A stretch of DNA of 23,223 bases from Bacteroidales bacterium GP2 (GTDB taxonomy: Bacteria > Bacteroidota > Bacteroidia > Bacteroidales > Muribaculaceae), in assembly GCA_001701115.1 (NCBI GenBank), contig DAAJ01000029.1, positions 1 through 23,223 on the forward strand. The letters run 5' to 3'. A model generated the notes under the pieces. The model was not told the origin of the DNA and searched no databases. It saw only the letters and a list, made by a program, of their open reading frames with translations. Every line of letters starts with the position of its first letter. The first letter of the stretch is position 1. This document shows positions 15,637-23,223 of the stretch, in pieces. Made by a program: the position numbers and the translations under genes.

Positions 15637-16650
15637 TCAGGGAATGGGTGCGGCAGTGGCAGGGGGCACAAGGGTAGTGGCGGGCGCTTTAGCCTCCCAG
15701 CCTAGTGCGCTTGCTCCAAGCACTGCAGCGTCAGCTTCCTTGAGTTCTGAAAGCAGGACTTTCACCTTGCCTTTGTATATGCTGAGCATATTCTTTTCCA
15801 TAGCGTTTACAAGGGGCTTCATGATAAGGTCGCCGGCTTTTGCAAGTCCGCCGAAAAGCACGAATGCCTCAGGTGAAGAGAATGCGGTGAAGTCAGCAAG
15901 AGCCTCGCCGAGGATTTCTCCGGTGTACTCAAATATGTCTTTAGCGATTTTATCGCCTGCCATAGCTGCATCGTATACATCCTTAGAGGTGATGGCGTCA
16001 ATGGGTATGTCGCGAAGGGGAGAGGGTTCTGTGCGGATTTCGAGGAATTCGCGTGCAGTGCGGCTCACACCTGTTGCAGAGCAGTAAGTTTCAAGGCATC
16101 CTGCGCGTCCGCATCCGCAAAGACGTCCGTTGTTGCGCTTAACGATAACGTGTCCGAGCTCGCCGGCAAAACCGTCATGCCCGTAAACCATCTGCCCGTT
16201 GATAACGATACCGCTGCCTACGCCTGTGCCGAGGGTAATCATTATGAAGTCCTTGAGACCTCTTGCTGCGCCGTAGGTCATTTCACCAATGGCTGCCGCA
16301 TTAGCGTCATTAGTGATAGCTACGGGGATTCCGAATTTTTCTGTGAGCATCTGTGCGAAAGGCACCGGGGTGGGCCAGGGGAGATTTACGCCGTCCTCAA
16401 TCATGCCGGTGAAATAGTTGGCGTTAGGCGCACCTACGCCAATGCCGTATATTTTGTCTTCCGCTCCTATAGCCTTGACAAGCCTCATGGTCTCTGTGTA
16501 GAGCTCGTCAATATAGTCGTTGATGTTTGAATGTTTGCGGGTTTTAATGGAATCACTCGTGAGGACCACGCCGCGCGCGTCAACGATTCCAAACACGGTA
16601 TTGGTACCGCCCATGTCTATGCCAATCACATAGGGTTTGCTGTTTACCAT
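15637..16650 (-). CDS. ROK family sugar kinase (glucokinase-like)
   Basis: This 337-residue ROK-family kinase phosphorylates a hexose, probably glucose, with ATP in the cytosol. The phosphate-binding DMGGTN loop lies at 12-17 and the catalytic Asp is D115 in TNDANAAA. GTGVGSGIVING (141-152) is the second phosphate loop. The ROK zinc site is complete: H167 in GELGH, then C178, C180 and C185 in CGCGRAGC. There is no N-terminal helix-turn-helix, so it is an enzyme rather than a NagC-type repressor. The C-terminus ends in an Ala/Pro/Thr-rich tail of about 15 residues, probably disordered and unusual for the family. It is a single-gene unit with its own promoter box and terminator. Confidence 0.93.
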   Translation of the reverse strand: MVNSKPYVIGIDMGGTNTVFGIVDARGVVLTSDSIKTRKHSNINDYIDELYTETMRLVKAIGAEDKIYGIGVGAPNANYFTGMIEDGVNLPWPTPVPFAQMLTEKFGIPVAITNDANAAAIGEMTYGAARGLKDFIMITLGTGVGSGIVINGQMVYGHDGFAGELGHVIVKRNNGRLCGCGRAGCLETYCSATGVSRTAREFLEIRTEPSPLRDIPIDAITSKDVYDAAMAGDKIAKDIFEYTGEILGEALADFTAFSSPEAFVLFGGLAKAGDLIMKPLVNAMEKNMLSIYKGKVKVLLSELKEADAAVLGASALGWEAKAPATTLVPPATAAPIP

Positions 16651-16694
16651 CTTAGTTTAAGGTTTTATTTGTGTTGTTTGTTGTTAGTTGTCCG

Positions 16695-16702
16695 CAAAGT
16701 TA
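16695..16702 (-). promoter_or_regulatory. -7 box of the ROK kinase gene
   Basis: Minus-strand TAACTTTG fits TAnnTTTG and lies 44 nt before the ATG. The upstream element is only an A/T-rich tract with no clear TTTG. Confidence 0.5.
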
Positions 16703-16828
16703 AAATAAATAATGAAATAAATGCCGTGTTTTCGATTTTTTTTGCAATGAAGCTAATAAATGTTCCTAAACCTCGTTAAATTGTTGTTATGTCGCGCAGT
16801 GGTTGCAGCGATGCTGGAATTTTTTGCG

Positions 16829-16836
16829 TAATTTTG
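16829..16836 (+). promoter_or_regulatory. -7 box abutting the C11 protease start
   Basis: Plus-strand TAATTTTG fits TAnnTTTG and ends 7 nt before the ATG at 16844, so the transcript would have almost no leader. The best TTG upstream is 23 nt away, longer than the 20 nt seen at other promoters here. Confidence 0.5.
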
Positions 16837-16843
16837 TAGCATT

Positions 16844-18022
16844 ATGAAAAATAAGACATTCAATTATCTAGCCATATTGTGCGGAATTATAATTTTCGCC
16901 CTCTCTTCTTGCTCCAAGAATGATGATCCAGATCCCGCTGCAGAACCTAAATGCACGGTGCTTGTGTATATGATAGCTGACAATTCGTTAGGCAGTTACA
17001 GCTTAAATGTTGATTCGGATAATCTCAAGCAGATGCAGGATGCTGTGGCTGCCGGGGCTTTGAACGGCGGTCGCCTGCTGGTGTATTATGACCCATACGA
17101 GGCTGATGCTGCGCCGCAGCTTCTGGAAATCACCCCGAAAGAAACAGTTACCCTCAAGACATATTCCGAGGATGTATCTTCTGTCGACGCTGACTTCATG
17201 CGCGGCGTCCTTGATGATGCTGCATCAATCGCCCCTGCTCCTAAAAACTGGCTTGTGCTTTGGAGCCACGGTACCGGATGGATAGAGTCATCCAGTTCGC
17301 GCTCGGCTGACACTCGGGCTGCAACCACCTCTTTCGGGCAGGATTTGCACCCTAACCGCGCGGAGATGAAGGTGACGAGCCTTGCTTCCGCTCTCGGAAA
17401 GGGGAAATATGATGTGGTGTACTTCGATTGCTGCTTTATGGGTTGTGTGGAAGTGATGTACGAACTCCGGCATGCGGCAAAGGAGATAGTGGCGTCTGCA
17501 ACCGAATTGCCTATCGAGGGTATGCCGTATAATGTGAATATCCCGGCGATGTTTGCTGACAACGCTACTGCGCAGAAGGTTGCTGAGAATACCCTTGCGT
17601 ACTATAAGTCTGACAAAGCATCCAATAATTCATGTACCATAGCAGTGGTCAAAACCGATGAGCTTGAACCTCTTGCCGAGGCAACCCGCGCGATAATGCG
17701 CACTGGGGCGCTCCCATCGTACTCTTATGAGGCGGTGCCTTTTTACAGGTGGAATGGAGCGAAATCCTATACCTATGACTTCGGTGATTATATCAATAAT
17801 CTCGAAGTCGATAATGGCGGTTTGGTTGACGCATGGAATGCCGCATATAAAAGAGCGGTGACATATTACGGCTCTACTCCGGTGAGCTACGGTCTTGACA
17901 TGAGCAAATTCACCGGCATAGGCACATATATAATCAGGACAAAATCAGACGTTTCTTTGCTCGGATATGATAATCAGAGCTGGTACAAGGATGTAGTAAG
18001 TGTTAACCCGTCATTGCAATAA
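16844..18022 (+). CDS. Clostripain family (C11) cysteine protease lipoprotein
   Basis: This 392-residue lipoprotein has a signal peptide and lipobox LSSC (C23), followed by an acidic stretch (SKNDDPDP) similar to surface-export signals of Bacteroidota lipoproteins. The mature protein matches peptidase family C11: VYMIADNSL near the start, catalytic H142 in LWSHGTGW, and catalytic C197 in the DxCxMG motif (D195, C197, M199). Family members cut after Arg or Lys and often self-process between His and Cys; this loop (146-165) is Ser/Arg-rich. It probably acts on the cell surface on host or own proteins. The substrate is unknown. MscS follows after only 9 nt, so they are likely co-transcribed. Confidence 0.9.
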   Translation: MKNKTFNYLAILCGIIIFALSSCSKNDDPDPAAEPKCTVLVYMIADNSLGSYSLNVDSDNLKQMQDAVAAGALNGGRLLVYYDPYEADAAPQLLEITPKETVTLKTYSEDVSSVDADFMRGVLDDAASIAPAPKNWLVLWSHGTGWIESSSSRSADTRAATTSFGQDLHPNRAEMKVTSLASALGKGKYDVVYFDCCFMGCVEVMYELRHAAKEIVASATELPIEGMPYNVNIPAMFADNATAQKVAENTLAYYKSDKASNNSCTIAVVKTDELEPLAEATRAIMRTGALPSYSYEAVPFYRWNGAKSYTYDFGDYINNLEVDNGGLVDAWNAAYKRAVTYYGSTPVSYGLDMSKFTGIGTYIIRTKSDVSLLGYDNQSWYKDVVSVNPSLQ

Positions 18023-18031
18023 ATATCTGCC

Positions 18032-19171
18032 ATGAAGTTTCCTTTGCTTCAGATTCCTCTCCCCGAAGTAGTTCCCGACAGCATCCCCGCACCTTCGCAG
18101 GAGATGGGCGCGCTTAAAAATATCACACTGGATGAACTTATAAACCGCCTTGTTAAAGACACGGTGGATTTTGCAATCCATCTGGCGATCGCTATAGTCG
18201 TTTTCTACATAGGCAAGTTTATCATAAGCCGCATATATAATCTCACCGGTTCCATCCTTGCGAAGCGTGAGGTTGAGCGCTCGCTGAGCACTTTTATCCT
18301 CAGCCTTATAAGGATTGTGCTCTATTTTATTCTGCTGGTGACTGTAATCGGAATCTTGGGCATCAACACAAGCTCGTTTATCGCCCTCTTTGCGTCGGCG
18401 GGCGTTGCTATAGGCATGGCTCTCAGCGGCACTCTCCAGAATTTTGCTGGCGGTGTGCTTATTCTGTTGCTTAAGCCTTATAAGATAGGAAACTATATCG
18501 AAGCGCAGGGCTTTGCCGGGACTGTTACCGAGATTCAGATTTTCTCAACACTTATAAGCACTCCGGATAACAAGTCTATCAATATTCCTAACGGCGCGTT
18601 GAGCACTGGGAGCATAAATAACTGGTCTTTGCGCCCTTATCGCCGTGTGCAGTGGGATGTGGGCATCTCTTACGGTGACGATTTTGATACCGCATCAACC
18701 GCCCTTATGGCTATCCTTGATTCTGAGCCATTGATTATCCGCCCAGGAGTTGAGCAACTTGACAAAGATGCGGAGGATGCCCGCCAGAAAGGCGAGGATG
18801 ATGCAGCTGCGGAAGCTGAGGCTCTGAATCCTACAGCTGCAAAGAAAAAAGGATGGTTGAGGCGCCTGATTGAAAGGCAGAAGGAGAAAATACATGAACG
18901 CAACGAGCGGCAGGCGGCTGCAGTGCAGTCGCTCATCAAGAGCCCGGTGAAAGACCCTGCTGTCAATATCTCCGCGCTTGCCGACAGCAGTGTCAATCTT
19001 GTTGTGCGTGCATGGGTGCGCACCGATGATTATTGGACGGTGTACAACCGCGTGATTGAGCGCATTTACAAGGAGCTTCCCCAGAGCGGCGTTTCCTTCC
19101 CATTCCCGCAGATGGATGTCCATGTGGTGGCTTTTCCCAAGGGCGTGGATTCATCCGCTCCCTCGGCGTAG
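18032..19171 (+). CDS. MscS-type mechanosensitive channel with a charged insertion
   Basis: The 379-residue small-conductance mechanosensitive channel releases solutes on hypo-osmotic shock. Membrane helices lie at about 48-68, 87-112 and 115-150. The pore helix is Gly/Ala-rich (FASAGVAIGMALSGTLQNFAGG) as in MscS, followed by the beta domain (KPYKIGNYIEAQGFAGTV and SINIPNGAL). It is about 90 residues longer than E. coli MscS. Much of the excess is a block at about 241-303 rich in Asp, Glu, Lys, Arg and Ala, placed inside the cytosolic alpha/beta domain and predicted helical or coiled-coil. The fold resumes with NLVVRAWVRTDDYW. The N-terminus is Pro-rich without a clear signal peptide. It is probably co-transcribed with the C11 protease gene. 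Confidence 0.94.
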   Translation: MKFPLLQIPLPEVVPDSIPAPSQEMGALKNITLDELINRLVKDTVDFAIHLAIAIVVFYIGKFIISRIYNLTGSILAKREVERSLSTFILSLIRIVLYFILLVTVIGILGINTSSFIALFASAGVAIGMALSGTLQNFAGGVLILLLKPYKIGNYIEAQGFAGTVTEIQIFSTLISTPDNKSINIPNGALSTGSINNWSLRPYRRVQWDVGISYGDDFDTASTALMAILDSEPLIIRPGVEQLDKDAEDARQKGEDDAAAEAEALNPTAAKKKGWLRRLIERQKEKIHERNERQAAAVQSLIKSPVKDPAVNISALADSSVNLVVRAWVRTDDYWTVYNRVIERIYKELPQSGVSFPFPQMDVHVVAFPKGVDSSAPSA

Positions 19172-19191
19172 TCCTAAATAACCTTAACGCC

Positions 19192-19223
19192 TTTGGAGTA
19201 TTGCGATTCTTTCCGTACTTTTG
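19192..19223 (+). promoter_or_regulatory. Perfect-consensus promoter upstream of recJ
   Basis: TTTG (19192-19195), a 20-nt spacer, then TACTTTTG (19216-19223) is the best promoter in the window. Transcription should start near 19230, leaving about 207 nt before the recJ ATG. This is far longer than other leaders here and suggests an RNA gene or long leader. Confidence 0.8.
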
Positions 19224-19229
19224 CAATAC

Positions 19230-19425
19230 CATAGGCGCAGACTTGACGATTCCTACCAATTACTTGTCTTAGCGTCCCTGGCAGGCTCACGGGCTTTTGC
19301 GGCGGTGCCGCATGCAGTCTCCTCGCCCTCAGTTGCCTGTCCCCTTTGCGGCATGGTTTTGCCGCGCGCACCCCGGAGTGCCGGATTTTCTATTGTCCGC
19401 CTCTCCGCTCCCTTAGATAATAGAA
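19230..19425 (+). ncRNA. Candidate 6S-like non-coding RNA
   Basis: The stretch between the consensus promoter and recJ folds by hand like 6S RNA, the RNA-polymerase-binding regulator. A closing stem pairs 19233-19237 with 19398-19402 and 19240-19242 with 19395-19397, and partly 19249-19253 with 19383-19387. A large central bubble has an unpaired 5' strand (about 19254-19279) and a 3' strand carrying a small hairpin (19348-19353 with 19360-19365). The upper stem pairs 19280-19286 with 19335-19341 and 19291-19294 with 19325-19328. A terminal hairpin pairs 19299-19303 with 19307-19311. The length (about 195 nt) fits 6S. No clear terminator precedes recJ, so the RNA may be processed from a recJ transcript. 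The alternative is a structured recJ leader. Confidence 0.5.
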
Positions 19426-19436
19426 AAAACAACATA

Positions 19437-21167
19437 ATGACAAGTAAATGGAATTATTTACCCCTTACTACAGAAGAGCAGAAATTAGAAACAGAGTTAG
19501 ATAAACGATACGCATCTTGCGCCCCGGTCAGCGAGTTACTCGTTCAGCGCGGAATTACCTCGGTAGAAGAAGCCGAGAAGTTTTTCCACCCGTCGCTAAA
19601 GAATCTCCATGACCCTTTCCTTATGCCTGGGATGGCTGAGGCTGTGGCGCGGCTCAATAAAGCATTGGGCGCCAAAGAGCGCATCATGGTTTATGGCGAT
19701 TATGATGTTGACGGCACTACAGCCGTTTCGCTCGTATATAAATATCTGAGGAATTTTTACTCCAATGTTGACTACTATATCCCGAGCCGCGACGATGAGG
19801 GCTACGGGATATCGAAGCATAGCATCGATTTTGCTGCTTCGCAAGGGGTGTCGCTCATCATTATCCTTGATTGCGGTATCAAGGCTATCGAGGAAATAAA
19901 GTATGCCAAATCTATCGGTGTCGACTTCATTATCTGCGACCACCATGTGCAGGATGATGAACTGCCGCCTGCTGTCGCGATTCTTAACCCGAAGCTCGAA
20001 GGGAGCACCTATCCTTGCTCTCACCTGAGCGGATGCGGTGTCGGCTACAAGTTCATGCAGGCGTTTGCCAAGAGCAATGCCTTGCCGCTTACCGACCTCG
20101 AGAATATGCTCGACCTTGTTGCGGTGAGCATTGCGGCAGATATTGTGCCTATGGTGGATGAAAACCGAATCCTTGCATACCACGGTCTGCGCAGGCTGAA
20201 CAGCAGCCCCAACCTCGGGCTGAAGGCTATTATCCGCACCTGTGGTCTCACCGGCAAGGAAATCACAATCTCCGACGTCATTTTCAAGATAGGTCCCCGC
20301 ATCAATGCTTCCGGCAGGATGCAGAGCGGGCGTGAGGCGGTGGAGCTGCTTGTGGCGCGTGACAATGAGGAGGCTCTTGAAAAGGCAAAGGCTGTCGACC
20401 AGTATAATAAGGACAGGAAAGAGCTTGACAAGCGCATTACTGAGGAGGCTAACGCCATTCTCGGCGCTCACAGCAAGGATCTCGCCGGCAAGAAATCTAT
20501 CGTTATATATAATAAGGACTGGCACCGTGGAATTATCGGCATTGTGGCGTCGCGACTCACCGAGCTCTACTATAAGCCGGCGGTGGTGCTCACTCTTAAC
20601 AATGGGCTTGCAACCGGTTCGTCCCGCTCCGTCCAGGGCTTCGACATATACAAGGCTGTTGAGGCTTGCCGCGATTTGCTTGAGAATTTCGGTGGGCATA
20701 CCTATGCTGTAGGTCTTTCGCTCAAAGAGGAAAATATTCCGGAATTTACCCGCCGCTTCGAGGAGTATGTGGCTGAGCATATATTGCCAACCCAGCTTAC
20801 TCCGCTGCTTGATATTGACGCATACATCAATTTCGCACAGATTACACCGGAGTTTGTGTCGGCGTTGCGCAAATTCAATCCTTTCGGTCCGGGCAACCAG
20901 AAACCTGTGTTCTGCGCAAGGAATGTCAAGGACTTTGGCACGAGCAAGCTCGTTGGGCGCAATCTGGAGCATATCAAGCTTGAATTGGTTGACGATACCT
21001 CCGGAAAAGTGTTCAATGGCATCGCATTCAATATGGTGCAGCATTTCGACCATATCCACTCATGCAAGCCGTTTGACATCTGCTTCACCATTGAGGATAA
21101 CAAGCACCACGCGGCTCTTGCTCCTGTGCAGCTTCTCATCAAGGAGATTCGTCCGTCCGAGGAATGA
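19437..21167 (+). CDS. recJ: Single-stranded-DNA-specific 5'-3' exonuclease RecJ
   Basis: This 576-residue DHH-family nuclease degrades single-stranded DNA 5' to 3' in recombination and mismatch or base-excision repair. It has motif I GDYDVDG at 87-93 (D88, D90 and D92), motif LDCG (D145), the DHH motif at 168-170, and DHHA1 residues GGHTYAVGL in the C-terminal half, followed by an OB-like domain with FNPFGPGNQKPVF. The length agrees with Bacteroidota RecJ. The frame stays open upstream to a TTG at 19221, but that extension has no RecJ character and overlaps the promoter, so ATG 19437, preceded by an A-rich stretch, is chosen. recQ overlaps it by ATGA. Confidence 0.97.
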   Translation: MTSKWNYLPLTTEEQKLETELDKRYASCAPVSELLVQRGITSVEEAEKFFHPSLKNLHDPFLMPGMAEAVARLNKALGAKERIMVYGDYDVDGTTAVSLVYKYLRNFYSNVDYYIPSRDDEGYGISKHSIDFAASQGVSLIIILDCGIKAIEEIKYAKSIGVDFIICDHHVQDDELPPAVAILNPKLEGSTYPCSHLSGCGVGYKFMQAFAKSNALPLTDLENMLDLVAVSIAADIVPMVDENRILAYHGLRRLNSSPNLGLKAIIRTCGLTGKEITISDVIFKIGPRINASGRMQSGREAVELLVARDNEEALEKAKAVDQYNKDRKELDKRITEEANAILGAHSKDLAGKKSIVIYNKDWHRGIIGIVASRLTELYYKPAVVLTLNNGLATGSSRSVQGFDIYKAVEACRDLLENFGGHTYAVGLSLKEENIPEFTRRFEEYVAEHILPTQLTPLLDIDAYINFAQITPEFVSALRKFNPFGPGNQKPVFCARNVKDFGTSKLVGRNLEHIKLELVDDTSGKVFNGIAFNMVQHFDHIHSCKPFDICFTIEDNKHHAALAPVQLLIKEIRPSEE

Positions 21168-23062
21168 ACTCTTCCCGTCCATCCCCGCTATCCGTCCTCC
21201 GCGAGTACTGGGGCTATGAGTCTTTCCGTCCTCTGCAGGCTGAGATTATTGAATCCGTGCTGCAGGGGCATGATACTTTGGCGCTTCTCCCTACCGGTGG
21301 CGGAAAATCTATAACCTTCCAGGTGCCTGCGTTGGTGCTTGGAGGGCTTACTATTGTTATTACCCCTCTCATTTCGTTGATGAAAGACCAGGTGGATAAC
21401 CTCCGCCGCAGGTCGGTGTCTGCTGTGTGTATCCATTCGGGCTTGACGCGCGCTGAGCAGAAACTCGTCATGGATAAATGCCGTCTTGGCAAGGCGTCTC
21501 TGCTCTATGTGTCTCCCGAAAAACTCCGCTCATCCTCCTTTATAGACCATATTCGCCATTATGATGTCAGGCTGATAGCTGTGGATGAGGCGCATTGCAT
21601 ATCCCAATGGGGCTATGACTTCCGTCCCTCCTATCTTGAAATCGCTTCTTTGCGTGATGTTTTCCCTGCTGCGCCTGTGCTTGCGCTTACTGCATCGGCA
21701 ACTCCGGTAGTGGCTGAGGATATTATGGCTCGGCTCCGTTTCAAGGATGCCCATGTGTTTGCCCGAAGTTTCAGCCGCCCCAATATTTCATATATTGTCC
21801 GCCGGGCGGAGCATAAGGACGGTCTGCTGTTAAAGGCTGTGCGTTCCGTGCCGGGTACTGCCATAGTATATGTGCGTTCACGCAAGCGCACGCGTGAAAT
21901 AGCCGAACTGCTCCGTGCTGAGGGGATTTCGGCGGCATATTACCATGCAGGGCTCTCGGTGGAGGAGAAGAATGAGCGTCAGCGCCAGTGGAAGGATGGT
22001 GAAGTCAGGGTGATTGTTGCCACCAATGCTTTCGGTATGGGTATCGACAAGCCCGATGTGCGCCTTGTGGTGCATTATGATATCCCCCCATCGCTGGAAG
22101 AGTATTATCAGGAAGCCGGGCGCGCTGGTCGTGACGGGCTTCCGTCTTTCACCCTTCTGATTGCAGGGAATTATGACAAAGGCATACTCTCCCGCCGCCT
22201 TGCCGATGCATTCCCTTCGCGGGATTATATCAGGAAAATATATGAACTTGCTTGCAATTTTGTGGATGTTCCTGTAGGGGAGGGCTATGCGGTTGTGCGC
22301 GACTTTGATTTTTCGCTGTTCTGCAACCGTTTCCGGCTTCAACCGGTAATGGCGCGGAGCGCGCTCAACCTTCTCACTGCATCGGGATGGATTGAATTTG
22401 TAGAGGAGGTCTCTTCCCGGTCTCGTGTGATTGTCTTGCTCTCCAAAGAAGAATTATACTCCCTCCGGCTTGACGGCGACGCCGATATGGTGCTTCAGCT
22501 TCTGTTGCGTACCTACACAGGTTTGTTTGCCGACTATGTTTACATTAGCGAAAGCCTTATATCTTCCCGCCTTGGCATAAGTGGTGACCGTGTGTATCAG
22601 GCGCTTCTTGCTCTCGGCAGGGCGCATGCCATCCACTATGTTCCTCATTCCGACACTCCATACATCTATTTTCCCACTTCCCGTGAACTGCCTAAATATA
22701 TACTGATTCCGGTTGATGTATATGAGCGGCAGCGTGAAAGGATGGAGTTACGTATTAATGCCGTAAAAGACTATGTTTTTGGCACTTCCGGATGCCGGGT
22801 AAACCAGATGCTCGAATACTTTGGCGAAACGCCGTCAGAACCGTGCGGCAAATGTGATTTGTGCCGTGAATCCGCTCCTAAGCGGGTTGAACGATCCCTT
22901 GAAGAATCCATATTGTATCTTGCGTCACAGCCGGGTGGTCATACTCTTGACTATATTGCGGCTCAGCTCTCTGTTCCTGTAAAAAATATTATTGGCTCTG
23001 TTCGTCCCCTTCTTGATTCCGGCGAAGTGGTGATGGTCGGAGGTCATCTCCGCATTCCTTAA
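21164..23062 (+). CDS. recQ: RecQ-family DNA helicase (short Bacteroidota form)
   Basis: The 632-residue superfamily 2 helicase unwinds DNA 3' to 5' with ATP. It has motif 0 FRPLQ at 21-25, Walker A TGGGKS at 44-49, DEAHC at 141-145 and motif VI QEAGRAGRDG at 316-325. After the helicase core come about 190 residues of helical and winged-helix-like sequence. Only then appears the zinc cluster C544-x16-C561-x2-C564-x2-C567, usually placed directly after the helicase. The protein ends with a small winged-helix-like segment and no HRDC domain. It is translationally coupled to recJ; the two act in the same RecF-type repair pathway. The symbol refers to family; a Bacteroidota genome may hold more than one RecQ. 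Confidence 0.94.
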   Translation: MNSSRPSPLSVLREYWGYESFRPLQAEIIESVLQGHDTLALLPTGGGKSITFQVPALVLGGLTIVITPLISLMKDQVDNLRRRSVSAVCIHSGLTRAEQKLVMDKCRLGKASLLYVSPEKLRSSSFIDHIRHYDVRLIAVDEAHCISQWGYDFRPSYLEIASLRDVFPAAPVLALTASATPVVAEDIMARLRFKDAHVFARSFSRPNISYIVRRAEHKDGLLLKAVRSVPGTAIVYVRSRKRTREIAELLRAEGISAAYYHAGLSVEEKNERQRQWKDGEVRVIVATNAFGMGIDKPDVRLVVHYDIPPSLEEYYQEAGRAGRDGLPSFTLLIAGNYDKGILSRRLADAFPSRDYIRKIYELACNFVDVPVGEGYAVVRDFDFSLFCNRFRLQPVMARSALNLLTASGWIEFVEEVSSRSRVIVLLSKEELYSLRLDGDADMVLQLLLRTYTGLFADYVYISESLISSRLGISGDRVYQALLALGRAHAIHYVPHSDTPYIYFPTSRELPKYILIPVDVYERQRERMELRINAVKDYVFGTSGCRVNQMLEYFGETPSEPCGKCDLCRESAPKRVERSLEESILYLASQPGGHTLDYIAAQLSVPVKNIIGSVRPLLDSGEVVMVGGHLRIP

Positions 23063-23110
23063 TTTAATATATAGCGCATATAAGGCGTGTAAGGCTTATA
23101 GGGCTTGTGT

Positions 23111-23137
23111 GGGCGTATTATATTGTTAAATGCGCCC
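23111..23137 (+). terminator. Weak candidate terminator after recQ
   Basis: GGGCGTATT (23111-23119) pairs with AATGCGCCC (23129-23137), including one G-U pair, around a 9-nt loop. Only a broken T-rich stretch follows. It lies 49 nt after the recQ stop and could end the transcript, but it lacks a proper U-tract. Confidence 0.35.
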
Positions 23138-23142
23138 ATGTA

Positions 23143-23171
23143 TTTAACGCATCACCGTTAAAATCGTTAAA
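23143..23171. repeat. Triple heptamer repeat, possible operator
   Basis: TTTAACG (23143-23149), its inverted copy CGTTAAA (23156-23162) and a second CGTTAAA (23165-23171) fall within 29 bp. A near-copy, TGTTAAA, lies at 23124-23130. Inverted plus direct spacing resembles a regulator binding site ahead of a gene beyond the window. No regulator is identified. Confidence 0.35.
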
Positions 23172-23183
23172 TACTACTAAAAC

Positions 23184-23195
23184 GGGGGGGGGGGG
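23184..23195. repeat. Run of twelve G
   Basis: An uninterrupted 12-G tract in non-coding sequence near the window end, followed by an A/T-rich stretch. Such tracts slip during replication and can tune a downstream promoter; the length may also be a sequencing estimate. Confidence 0.6.
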
Positions 23196-23223
23196 TAGTT
23201 AATCTTTATTAAATTGTATTACC

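Noticed and set aside
19221..19436. In-frame N-terminal extension of RecJ by 72 residues from a TTG
   Set aside because: The TTG lies inside the -7 promoter box, the translated extension has no RecJ similarity, and RecJ homologues begin near ATG 19437.
19596..21059. Long open frame antisense to recJ (487 codons)
   Set aside because: Mirror of a well-supported conserved gene; the translation has no recognisable domain, and the frame is probably open because of recJ codon composition.

Overview
The window looks like a chromosomal segment of a gut-type Bacteroidales bacterium, plausibly Muribaculaceae-like; family is less certain than order. Reasons: promoters carry the Bacteroidota sigma box TAnnTTTG (three with a TTG or TTTG element exactly 20 nt upstream), there are few Shine-Dalgarno sequences, the lipoproteins are of Bacteroidota type, and RecJ, RecQ, GltX, AcpP and FabF read as Bacteroidota versions. 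GC content appears moderate by eye. No tRNA, rRNA, CRISPR array, transposase or integrase was seen.

Layout. (1) 1-2846, plus strand: an accessory-looking two-gene unit. The first protein has a four-helix, channel-like membrane region, two Rossmann/RCK-like domains and a divergent ryanodine-receptor repeat (RyR) domain at its C-terminus. The second, overlapping by ATGA, is a stand-alone 96-residue RyR domain. This is the most novel part of the window. (2) 2891-3898, plus: an aldo-keto reductase. (3) 3932-11074, minus: a tightly packed seven-gene unit for lipopolysaccharide inner core and lipid A. In transcription order it holds waaA, an LpxL-type acyltransferase, a KdsB-like cytidylyltransferase, GT4 and GT9 glycosyltransferases, an LtaS-fold membrane phospho-transferase and a YjbR/MmcQ protein. 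(4) 11251-12850, minus: acpP then fabF, with a stem-loop between them and a strong terminator after fabF. (5) 13093-13941, plus: a DUF3298-type lipoprotein, convergent with gltX (13958-15499, minus). (6) 15637-16650, minus: a ROK sugar kinase. (7) 16844-19171, plus: a clostripain-type (C11) lipoprotein protease followed 9 nt later by an MscS channel with an unusual insertion. (8) 19192-23062, plus: a consensus promoter, a structured non-coding stretch of about 200 nt that folds like 6S RNA, then recJ and recQ overlapping by ATGA. (9) 23063-23223: a non-coding tail with heptamer repeats and a 12-G run.

How they work together. Blocks 3 and 4 make cell-envelope lipid: AcpP and FabF supply acyl chains, the LpxL-type enzyme acylates lipid A, WaaA adds Kdo, and the glycosyltransferases and the LtaS-like enzyme probably build and decorate the core. 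RecJ and RecQ form a recombination-repair pair. The RyR unit has no metabolic neighbour and looks like a self-contained sensing or ion-flux module.
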